Shown here: positions 11,476 to 22,400 of the stretch, one piece after another
How the letters are laid out: each line of letters starts with the position of its first letter
Position numbering within the stretch: the first letter of the stretch is position 1
Source of the DNA: Ananas comosus
Lineage: Eukaryota; Streptophyta; Magnoliopsida; Poales; Bromeliaceae
Direction: 5' to 3'
DNA length: 64,000 nt
Assembly: GCF_001540865.1 (NCBI RefSeq)
Contig: NC_033631.1
Span: 2,483,935 to 2,547,934 of the forward strand
Made by a program: the position numbers and the translations under genes
The notes under the pieces: generated by a model
What the model saw: the letters and a program-made list of their open reading frames with translations, nothing else
Database searches by the model: none
Told to the model about the DNA's origin: nothing

Positions 11476-11728
11476 CTAAATGACAAAAACTGCACGCCCC
11501 GCAACACGGACAATAGTGAAACGCGAAGTAGCAACGCTAGAAAAAATGGTGCAACTACCCTTCTAACAGTGGATCGCTAGGCTGTTACCAGTGCAACCTC
11601 GCCATAACCAGTCAAAATTTTACTTTCATATTTCTTAATATAATCTGAAGTTAAAAGTGCAAATGAACGACGGTCGCCTCCGGGGTAGGACGGACGGCGT
11701 TGTCCGACATAAGAGTCGGCATGCAAGA
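11476..11728. other. Central spacer of the MULE-A palindrome
   Basis: This non-mirrored stretch separates the two arms. About 11490-11680 is itself a copy of the subterminal module (CCCCGCAACACGGACAATAG, GGTGCAACTACCC, CCAGTGCAACC, CAGTCAAAATTTTACTT). It therefore looks like the leftover of one original 5' end at the fusion point. Both transposase genes start on either side and read outward. Confidence 0.7.
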
Positions 11729-12004
11729 AAGCTCGGCGGCGGGGAAGCTCGGCGGCGGGCAACAGAATTCAAAATTAGTGCAATATAACCGCATATGCAT
11801 TGTCGAATTGTCCAAAATGGTGCAAGGCTTGCGTCGGTTGGAAAAAATTCTGGCGGATTAAAAATAAAGTTTGGCCGTATCTGAAGTGCTATTTTCCGCC
11901 CCATGCACAACTTAACAACTCTTGTACGTTAACTGGATTATATTATATAAAGAGTGTTTTTTGATAACTATTAGCTAATTTCCTCTATCCAATTCTTACG
12001 AGTC

Positions 12005-15000
12005 ATGGATAACACTGATGAAATTCCAGTGCACTTCAATTTTAATGGGTGTTTTAAGGAGGAAGGAGGCTCTGTCAATTATGTAGGAGGATCCAGCCGG
12101 CTCAATTTCATCAGGCAAGGCGATAATTTTAAATCCCTGCAAGCAATGTTCTGCAAGTACATTAATACTTCACAGGAATCCTGCAATATCGAAATTAAAC
12201 TTTGCTATAGTGGGAATCTAAACAAACTCATCGACATTGTTGACGACGACGATGTCGGAAACATACGGAGACTCTATAAAATCCACGCGTATTTGATGGA
12301 GATTTATGCTGTGAGTAACTTAGTCGAGAGAAAGTTTGCTACTTGTGATCCCGATGATATAGACGAAGTGCTTACAGACGAACAGCTGGATCTGTTGATT
12401 AATAGGCGTTTCGGAAATGCATCTACTCCTCAGCAGACAAATTTTGAAATAGTTGGCTCGTAAGTTACACTATTATTTCTTTTGCACCATTACCGAGCCT
12501 TATTGCACTTGTAACCTCTTTATTTTAGGCAATTGCACTACTCTCAATGCAATTTTGCGCCATTATATTTTACCTCTTTCAACTGTAAGCAATATATATT
12601 ATACGGTTGCACTATTACATAATTTTTTTATTATATATTATTTTTATGCTGTACTAATTCGCGTAATATTTTGCATCATTACTTCAATCTCTTGCATCGT
12701 ATGAACTTTACACTTAAGGGTTCTTGTTCTATTTAATATTTACAATATACTTCTTGCTTTCACTTGTGCTGCAGATCTTCTCATCCTATTCTCATTGACG
12801 ATGCAGAAGCGGCAGACAGTGACGACGGTTTTATTATCGCTGATCTGAAAGACGAGTCAGATTCCGACGTTAGCATCCGTATCGTCTCGACGTCTCCCGA
12901 CGCAGCTCATCGGACATACAGCGCCATGGATGTCCTCCCGTTGCGGCAAGGCGATACAGTGGGACTTACTGCTGAGCAATTTCGCGACGACGAGCTTGAA
13001 GAATACCTCATTGTAAACAGCTCTACGATGGAGTCAGTTGTTGACGTCGCAGATACGGACGATGTCCACGAAGGCCAGCTCTACAAGACGCAATGCGACT
13101 TCAAACGAGCTTTCAAAACATACGTAATGAAAAGAAATTTTGAATACGCACCGACGAAATGCAACGACCATAAGATAACCACACGATGCCGTGTCTCAGA
13201 TTGTCCTTGGAGAATAAAGGCGCGTCAAGTACCAGGAATTGCTCAATGGTAGGTGAAGAAATTTGATTCGCAACACACTTGTAGCAGGGCAATAGGGGGA
13301 TTAGGCCACAGGAATTGCGATGCGGCTTTTATAGCAGCATTTGTTAGGAAGCAGGTGGTGGGAAACGAGAAATACACGCTGAAGATGGTTTAGACCGAGA
13401 TTCTTCGGCAGCACGGCGTAAAAATTTCATACTGAAAAGCCTATCGAGCCAGAGAATTGGTCCTTCAAGAGGTGCGCGGCGATTTCGAGGACTCGTTCGC
13501 TCTACTTTCCTCGTACATGCAAGATTTGAGGAATGGAGATGCGGAAACATATCTCCAATTACTTTACCAGGACGAGAGTCATTTTCATCATTTTTTCTGG
13601 GCATTCGGTGCAGCGATTCGAGCATTCAGGAAGCACTACAGACCGCTAATTGGTCTGGATGGTACGTTATTGCACTATTACGCCACTGTCACATCATTAT
13701 TTTACTATGTTGCACTATTATATAATAAATTCATTAATGTAATATAATTTTTTGCACGATTACATATTAATATACACGATTTCTTATTCTTCCAAAAACC
13801 TTCCTAACTAGTAGGTTTAGAGGTTGTCTGCTGACGGCGTCATGTATTGATTGGAATAACTGCATATTGCCATTGGCGTGGGCAGTTGTTGAAGGTGAAA
13901 ATCGCTATTCCTGACACTGGTTTCTGGAACAGTTACGGAATGGCGTCTTCGGTGATCGTGACTCCAGCAGAGCAAATAGTGTACCTATTATTATTTTCGA
14001 CCGCCAAAAAGGATTGATTGATGCTGTATTCGATGTTTTTCCGGATGCAGCTCATGGTTGTTGCATTTACCATCTGTCTACCAATCTCCCGCACGCGCCA
14101 AAAAATACACCTGCGTGGAGAAGATTTTGGGCTGCGGCGCGTGCATACACTGTCGCGGAGTTCAACGAACACATGGAAAAGATGAAGGAATTGAACCCCG
14201 AACAGTACAAGTATGTGGTCAAGCTTCCTCGGCATAGGTGGCTACCCATTGCTTCCTGGGAAGGCGTTATTCAATGCTCACTTCCAACTGTACCGAGACG
14301 ATAAATAGTGTAATTCAACATTTAAAGAGCCTTCCAATTACCTACCTTATGGAGGAAACACGAAAGAAGACAGCTTGTTATTTTTACCAGAGGAAAAATA
14401 ATTGAGAGAATATTACCAGTGTAGTAACATCCTATGCAGAAAAGATTTTAGGGAGCTCGAGGGAAACGTCTCGCTTTTACACGCTGAATCCTTCGACCGA
14501 TGTCCTCTTTCAGGTATTATCGTTTATTTTGCACCATTTAGTCAGTATCTTATACTAATCAATCGGTTACATATAGTCATTACACTATTTGTCCCACCCT
14601 TTGGACTGGCTTGTTGTTTTCTACGTAATTGCAGGTGACCGTACGGATGTTGTGCATCTGTCCAAAAAGACATGTTCCTGCAAGCGATGGGACATTGACG
14701 GCATTCCATGTAATCACGCTATGGCAGCAATTTCATTTAGGCTACGGGATCCGTATGATTTTGTCGAGGAATGGTTTAAAACCTCGACTTATTGCGCAAC
14801 CTACAACGATTGTGTCCCCCCCACCAGAGGCAAAGAGCAATGACCTGCAATACCAAGTAACGTTGTTCCGCCGCGGCCGCCAAACGTCCGCATACAACCG
14901 GGCAGAAAAAAGGTTTCGCGGCGAGAGTCTATTGCTAACGGCTTAATAAAAAAGCGGTGCCGGAATTGCCAGAGATGGGGGCACAACAAAAGGTCATGCA

Positions 15001-15095
15001 AGAACCCTCCTGTGGCTAGAGCAAACCAGCCGCCCGCGACGACATCCGCGGGCGCACCGCAGGAAACATCGGAAAATCCATACGTCTTATTATAA
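12005..15095 (+). pseudogene. MuDR-type MULE transposase, right-arm copy, inactive
   Basis: Mirror copy of the left-arm gene with the same exon order. The PB1-like exon starts MDNTDEIPVHFNFNG at 12005. The acidic and zinc-binding block opens at 12764-13252, the catalytic domain runs from about 13457 to 14300, and the SWIM finger and CCHC knuckle lie at about 14640-15060. The stop is TAA at 15093-15095. Its breaks are mostly different from the left arm: a TAG directly after AQW near 13250, TAG in place of CAG near 13392, and TGA in place of a tryptophan near 13434. One TGA in the YSWHW-like segment (about 13913) is shared with the left arm, so at least one lesion predates the inverted duplication or was spread by conversion. 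Confidence 0.87.
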
Positions 15096-15725
15096 TAGTT
15101 CAAGGCTAATGTTAATAGCGAACATATAGATAATTTGATTAAGTAAATTTTTGTAATAGTATAAAATAGAGAATAACAGTTCAACATATTTAAAAAAGTG
15201 TAACGAGGTTCTCAAAATTTTTACTGGTTAAGTGAGGTTGCACTGAAACGAGCCAACGGATGCACTGTTATAGCGATAATTGCACCATTTCTATTGCAGT
15301 AGAACATTCCCGTTGCACTATTATCCCTGGCGCACAGAGGCTAATTCGACACGGCATCTGAATAGTCGGTTTATCTTCTCAAGACAGTTTCAATATACCC
15401 ACCGGCGTATCTCTTCGAGCGCTGAAGAGACTATAACGTACACGTTTGTGTTTGCTATCAGGTTTATAATTTATTAGGTCAGTCGAAGAGGCACCGGTGG
15501 GTTGGTGAGGTGACGATTCGGTTTGTTTAAATATCGGTTATTCAGATGCATTCCCGATTACGGAGACAGTGGTGTTCGTGAAAGAAGTGAAGACGACAAC
15601 GCCATTCCAGGTAAGAGGAAGCGCAGCGCTTCCCCTCCGCAGCAGCGCTTCCCCTCCTACGGGTAACGCCGTTTGTCGCCTTTGACTAGTTCACAAATAT
15701 TGGCCTTGTTTTAACCTCCTCGACT

Positions 15726-15917
15726 TTACGTAGAAAAGATTCGCACTATCTGGAGTGTTTTATTTGCTATGAGCCCATTGGCTATCCTCTCATACAGTTT
15801 TTTAATTTCTTGCAGATTTTTATTCTTATCGTTGGATTCTAATATTTTTCTGTCTGTACTGTCTGTTTCATTGTAGAGCGGAGCTCCAAATTGCCCAAAG
15901 CAAATGAAACATTCCAA
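15726..15917 (-). CDS. Small second open frame in MULE-A right arm, unknown product
   Basis: Mirror of the frame at 7240-7507 with the same ECFICFGQFGAPL start region and IVRIFST end. Conservation of openness in both decayed arms is the only argument that it was once coding. No family recognised. Confidence 0.35.
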   Translation of the reverse strand: MECFICFGQFGAPLYNETDSTDRKILESNDKNKNLQEIKKLYERIANGLIANKTLQIVRIFST

Positions 15918-16984
15918 ATAGTGCGAATCAACCTTAACGCCTCGTTGCTGGATCGATCGTACCCTTCCGATCGAGCCTCCTCCTCCTAGCAGTCTCCTTT
16001 GGCCAATACCTGTTTGCGTCGGCTATGTGATTGTGGATTTGCAGATAAACTTCGATGATTACATAATCAATCTTATGAAGAGATTGTTATAGTTGATGTA
16101 ATAGAAGGTTGCATTGTGATAAAATCCTGTTTGTATTTTATTAAGTACTATAAAATCGTGTAATCGGCTTTACAGATAATGTAATTCTTGTTCACAGATT
16201 AATGTACTCCTTACGAATTTGTTACACTATTTACAAGTTACTCTTTTTTACCAAACATTGTTGCACTGTTTATTTCATATTATAATATTAATTTCAGATT
16301 TTTTTGCACTATTATGTTCATGTTATCACCTAACCTGGGAAACGTTAATAAGGAATTCGACTATTATCCCTGATGCGCGGAGGTATAGTGCCACGACGAC
16401 GGCGGCAATACAGAGGTGGTGGAACCTCCTACTCCACACCGCTATATTCGACGTCACCATATTCTTTCATTTGCACTATTAGCTTAAGATTATATTAAGA
16501 AATAAAATAAATAAAATTTTGACTGTTATGGATTGGTTGCACTGGAACGACACTACGGATGCACTGTTATAGTGGGCGGTTGCACTATTTCTCCTTTCGT
16601 AGCCCCTTCGCATTGCACTATTATCCCTGTTGCGGGGCGTGCAGTATTTCTCAATAGCTTTAGAAAATTTCGTAAAATCTTAAAGCCGAGCAGGAAACAG
16701 CGGGGCCGGCGAATAGCGGGGGCGGATGTGGTCCGAGTTCAGAGTAATGAGCGAGGGAGGTTGGGTTGCGTAAAGTGGACGCGGCGCATTTAATAAGCGC
16801 CAGACAGTACGCCATGGTATTATACGTCTGTTGAGGAATACGCTGAGGAATACACGGGAGGCTATTGTATAGGAGGGGCATTTTGGTCAGGCGGCGGAAA
16901 AAGCGGACCGAATCTGCAAAAGCGAAAAAGGTGGCCCGATTTTGCAAAAGCCCAGAATAAATAGATTTTTTATGCAAATTGGCC

Positions 16985-16993
16985 TTAATCGAG
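16985..16993. repeat. Probable target-site duplication of MULE-A, right copy
   Basis: TTAATCGAG, partner of TTAGTAGAG at 6247-6255 (7 of 9 identical). Confidence 0.5.
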
Positions 16994-17280
16994 TGACCTG
17001 TCATTTTCAAATGATGTTACTGTTAGAAAGCAAGGATGAAAAACATTTTTAAAAAAAAAAAAAGACCCCTCTGCCAAAGCATGTAATTCCAGTGAAAGTT
17101 CCTTCAGAACCTTCAGAAGTATAACTTTAGACAAGCTTAAACTATTCAAATTGTTTCAGTGTAAAATACCTTGAAGCGAGTTTTCGTGAGTTAATAGAAT
17201 ATCAGGCAGATCAATTTTTCCGATTTAGATCTTTAATTTGTGATGGGAAATGAATTGCTAAGTAAAGCAAAATAGATACC

Positions 17281-17286
17281 TTTATT
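17281..17286 (-). terminator. Candidate CDC6 polyadenylation signal AATAAA
   Basis: AATAAA on the minus strand, 213 bp past the CDC6 stop codon and about 300 bp before MULE-A. Plant poly(A) signals are loose, so this is only positional evidence. Confidence 0.35.
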
Positions 17287-17498
17287 CAGGTAACCTTATA
17301 AAGTATTATCGCGAGAAGCCTGACAGCAGATGGTGGTATCTGTAAAGCAATTGCAGAACTGAGGGGCAACTTACCACAAGAAATCCTTCCAAATGAAAGA
17401 TTTGCAACATTTGGAAGGAAATTTACCAAACAAAGAAAATCAAAAGAAATCCTTCCAAACCTAGGATACGAAAGAATGCGGTATAAATTTCCTGAAGT

Positions 17499-19441
17499 TC
17501 ATTGCTGATCCAGGCAATTTTGAAAGAATTGGTTATCCTGTACCCAAAAATCTCAGTAAGTTCACTTGGATGCAAAGTAAATTTGCTTGTTAAAAAGAGA
17601 GGCAATTTTGTCAGCACCTTGAAAGAAAAAGTGATGTCTGAACTGTCAATTTGTAATGTTACTCTCTTTAATTTTTCTTCTTTAGACTTCCCCAGTTTGA
17701 GAAGTCCCTGCATTGGAATTCATACTGTCACAAACTACTGCAAAAATATTAGAATAAACAGAAAAAAACTGCAGTCAAGCATGTATTTCGACCTGATCGT
17801 TCAGCACTGTGCACATGTTCGTGAATTCCAGTGTTCCTGCAGCAGGGACGTGAGCAGATTTGCATATTTGTAAATATGATCTGTTGAGCTGTGTTCCATG
17901 CAGCAATTCAGTTTTAAGAAAACTGTGTTAGAATTTGAAAGAACAGAAAAATACTTGTGCTAAGGGAAAATATCACGGAATACAAAGTACTTGTGCGCTG
18001 AAATATATTCGTTTTCATTGTTTCATCTCTTCTAAGATTGCAGAGGCAAGATACAACCAACAGAAAGCAAACTTACCTCCCCAATAGTTGTAGCGTTCTT
18101 CTTGAACTGGCGAAAAAGATTCACTATGGCACATAATATTATCTGCAGATGACAAAATATAAATAAGCTATTTTCAACACGTGAGGAAAACAGAAAAAGA
18201 TGTCAAGTAATACCCACTCAACGAGGCTAGACAGTTAGTTCCACAGACCTAGAAAATCACAAAAATATTAACTACAACATTCCACCAGGTGTCCCGCAGT
18301 TAGCTCACAGGAAAATGCTGTAATAGGATTCTGCATAGCGATCATGTAATCATTCAACGGGATGCTGGAACTGACATAGTCAAATGGAGTTGCAATTGAC
18401 TATGGGCAGTGGACCTAATTAAGTAGACTATTCGAGATTCTTATATGGTTCTGTTAACTACAATTCCATGGTGCATGATTTTTTTTTTCTCCATAGAAAA
18501 ATGTTATTAAATCTATCTGTGCGGTAGTTTGTTTTGCAACAGTAAATAATTCTACTACAGTAATAGCAGGTTGCTGTGTTGATGTCAGACGACTCTTATA
18601 GACCATCTTGGCTTAGTCAAGTACAGACATAAAAATTCTATGATGTTTAGTTCTCAAATTTACCTGTTGGTGTTGTGGAAGAGAGTGTATGGTATCTACA
18701 ACAGCTGACTTGAATGCCTTTGATAAAGCAATATCCATATGATCAAATGTGACCTGCAATACATTTCAAATTAGTTTAGAAAACCAAAATTTCAAATATG
18801 TTACTATTTGAAAAACAATATATAATTTTTTTTTTTTTTTAGAGAGAGAGAAAGGTAGCATGCTACCCGCTTCGTTTATTTCTTTTAAAAATAAACTTAG
18901 CTGGAAATGTGAATCAACTAGGATTTGAACTTGGAATCTCGGATACCAACCACCAAGCCCTTTACCACTTGCGCTATGGACAGTCGGTAACAATATATAA
19001 ATTTCAAATATGAGCATGGGTGTAGCAAAAATGATTTGATTTTTTTTTTTTTGTGTGTAGGTCACAACCATTACTTTGGACTGAAGTAAATGATAATGTT
19101 AGAAGATCTGCAGTACTATATGCAGGCCTTTGTTTTCGGTTTCTGGTACTGAAATTAGGAGATCTGCCAATTAAGTGTATAGAAAATAAGAATGAGGTGC
19201 CATTTGTTGGAGTTCAAGAAGAAGAAAATTGCATAGTAATATGATTTTCTGATACACATACACGAAATGCATGAGGTTCAGTCTGCAACTCTTCTGCTCA
19301 ACTTTAGTAATTGTTATTAATATGTTGAAGCATAAAATCTTCATAGGCAGTGGAGAACCAATAATCATCCAACTTACAATATTACATTGTCCTTGTTTTA
19401 AAGGATCTCTTAGCTCTTCTTCAAGCACCTCTATTGCACTC
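17499..19441 (-). CDS. CDC6: CDC6 exons 11-16 (3' part of the gene)
   Basis: Six exons at 19441-19378, 18753-18664, 18142-18077, 17888-17793, 17707-17618 and 17537-17499 encode the end of the AAA+ lid and the winged-helix domain. Recognisable segments are [33 protein letters not shown] and [10 protein letters not shown]. All acceptors are AG; donors are GTAAG-type except GTCGAA after exon 14 and GTGCTG after exon 15. A SINE lies in intron 11. Confidence 0.9.
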
Positions 19442-22400
19442 CTGTAATGAAGTTAAAAATGCAAACTATTTTTACAGAAAAAAAAAAAAAAACTATGTTA
19501 TGACAAAAAAAAAAATATAGTTCATCGGTGCGAAACTACCAAAAGAGAATTGAAAAAGAGAGAAAAAAAATAAAGCACACAAATATTTAGGTGGTTCAGC
19601 CACTGGCCTACATCTACGGGCGAAGACGGAGCAAAACCTTTTATTACTGTCGAATACAAAGTACAAAAAATTTCTGTCAAAAGACCCAAACCCAAAATAT
19701 GCTCGACACACCTTTCATCGTACACTGATAATTACGAAGCCACATCCGCACAAAGGACTCACACGCAGCTTTCACAGCTTGTCTCTCTCACACCAATGCA
19801 CAGCAACCACGAGCACAGCAACCACGAGCACAGACTCTTGGCTTGGCTTAATTCTCTCTGTCCGCTCTATTGCTTAGTGCCACATATATGTGTACATAAG
19901 CTTGCACACCTCCGACGTAATTAAATTACTCAGACTTGGAGAAGTTGCTAGCCGAATAGGACAAAAACATCATGGCCAATCCTACGCTACCAAGGTGCTC
20001 TCTATAAAGGACTTCAGACCAGGTCTGCCAACTTTGTCTAGACCAACTCAAAGCAATCTATTTCCAGTAGGATTTAGGGTAAGTAATTCTAATTTAATAT
20101 TGGTTCCAAAACAATTTGGGTTTAAGAATTTGAGACATATTTATAAATCGTCACCTAAGAATTTGAGACATAGTTAATAAATCTCCACCTTGGCTCGAAT
20201 TTTCCGTCTTCTCCACCAAAACTCCAAAGGGACTCATTAAGTTCTGCTACACACACCGACCAAATTCATGCGATGCTTGAACTTAGCCACCGAAAGAGGC
20301 TTAACCAACATATCGGCTGGATTATCCATTGTACCAATCTTCTTCAAGACAATATCACTCTATGCTATCCAATCACGAACAAAATGATAACAGACATCAA
20401 TATGTTTCGTTCTCTCATGAAATATTTGATCTTTCGAAAAATGTATAGCACTCTGGCTATCGTAGTGGACGACAGTCGCCTCCAGACTTGAAATAACCTC
20501 TTCATAGAAGCCTCTCAACCAAGGTTTAAAGTGCCATAGCACGGAGGCGTGCCGTTGTCTGCCTGGCACGGAACAGCACCAGCACGCTTCCGTGCCGACA
20601 CATGGTACGCTTGCGTGCCGATAGATACGCATGACCTCCTACTGACACGCTTTGGCACGGACTTATTTTATTTTTTTGGTTCCAATAAACTCCTATAATA
20701 TTATTTTGAAAGATTTAATCAAATAATTATGAATGTTTGCTATGTATAGCTTACTATACTCATCAATTAACATACTTGTAAACTTTTTTGTATGTAAAAA
20801 CAATTATACCTGATGCAGAATAGAAATTTTTACAAGTTAGAATTTCTAAAATGCAAAGATTTCTTTTTTTTCTTTTTTTCTTTTAACCATATTACAATCT
20901 TTCTTTTAAAAAATACAAAAAAATAATTTATAAAAATTATTTGAAAAAAAGTATTTGAAAATTTTTTTTTAATTAAGTTATTCAAAAAATTAGTAAATCT
21001 ATCAAAAAATTAAGCAATAAATTATATAAAAAATAAATTAAATAACTTTAAGTATCAATTGATTTAATTTAGCTTTTAATTTTATCAGTATTTTCAATCT
21101 TCTAGCGCAAAAATACAATTTTATGTTTGATGTGGCTCAATATTTGTTTATTGAGTTCAATATGTTCCCTTAATTCTTCAAAAATTTCACGATGCGATAA
21201 ATTTTGATAAAATAATTTGTGAAGAAAAAATAGATGTATGTGGTAGAAGCTAAGGGCTCGGACAAATCTTTTGTCCGTATATTGATAAACAAAAAAAATT
21301 AAATTATAAATTTTTTGACTTACCTAATAAGTAAATTTTTGATTTGCAATATCTTCGGGGGAGTGTGGTGTACCCAGAATGCTTTGGATACCCCAAAGAA
21401 CAAAAAAAAAAAAAAAAAAAAAACAAAACAAAACAAAAGGCAAAAAAAACAAAAAAGCAAAAAAAAAAAACAAAAAAGCAAAAAAAAAAGCGCCAGCACG
21501 GCACTGTGCGGTGGCACGCTGCTCCGTGCCGCTCTATCTCGTGCGGCACGGCGATGCATGCTGCAACACGGAGGGGGGTCCGAGACCCCCCATGTACCGT
21601 GCCACCTTGGTGGCACGGTACGTGCCGCTCGATGCCGTACAGCACGGGCGGCACTTTAAACCTTGCTCTCAACCAACTAGCTTCTTTCATAGCCTCCATC
21701 ATAGCAATATACTCTACCTCGATAGTGGATAAAGCAACAATAGACTACGAAGTAGCTTTCCAACCGATCGAACAACCACCAAATGAAAAAAGCCTTTAAG
21801 CGACCTTTGTCTCTCCAAATTGCATGCAAAATCTAAATCAGCAAAACCAACTAAAGAATCATCAAATTTTCCAAACTCCAAACATGTATCAGAAGTTTTT
21901 CTTAAATATTTGAGAATTCCACTTCATTGCCTGCTAATAAGTCTTGTCGGGATTAGCCATATATCAACTCACAACACTGACAGCTAATGAAATATCTAGA
22001 CGGATGCAAACCATCACATACATAATAATTCCTATTGTACTAGAGTAAAGAACATGCGACATGCACCTCTCATCCTCAGCCGACTGTGACGACAAAGCAG
22101 CTGAAAACCTAAAATAAGCAGCAAGTAGAGTACTTACAAGCTTAGCGTGTTTCATTCCAAACCGCTCCAAAACTTTCTCAACGTATTTCTTCTAAGTCAA
22201 ATAAAGAGGAAAAGGGCACAAAAACTTCATGCCTTTTACCTGCAAGGAAGGTTGTCGCACTTAATAGGCGACTTGACAACACAGTGTAGTTGCCGAGGAG
22301 GAAAGAGGAGATTTCGTACATCACAAGCCCACACATGCGTTGGGAGGAGGAAGTAGCCATTATTACCAATCAAATCAGAGGGTTTGAGAGATGACATAGG

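Larger units (their letters stand above)
6256..16984. mobile_element. MULE-A: palindromic Mutator-like element
   Basis: The ends are inverted: left GGCCAATTTGCATAAAAAAT, right ATTTTTTATGCAAATTGGCC. The same termini bound MULE-B. The whole left half (6256 to about 11475) is repeated in reverse as about 11729-16984, with a 250-bp spacer between. Each arm holds one MuDR-type transposase gene read outward from the centre and one small open frame read inward. The 9 bp outside the ends are TTAGTAGAG (6247-6255) and TTAATCGAG (16985-16993), 7 of 9 identical, as expected of a decayed 9-bp MULE duplication. It probably arose by head-to-head fusion of two copies, keeping the two 3' ends as outer termini. 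It lies 515 bp beyond the CDC6 stop codon. Confidence 0.88.

Noticed and set aside
18900..18988. A tRNA gene suggested by A-box and B-box sequences
   Set aside because: The boxes belong to a SINE: poly(A) tail, LINE-like 3' end and a 12-bp target duplication are present, and no cloverleaf is completed.
21315..21799. Overlapping lysine-rich and phenylalanine-rich frames
   Set aside because: They come from an A-rich tract inside the hAT element and have no coding signal.
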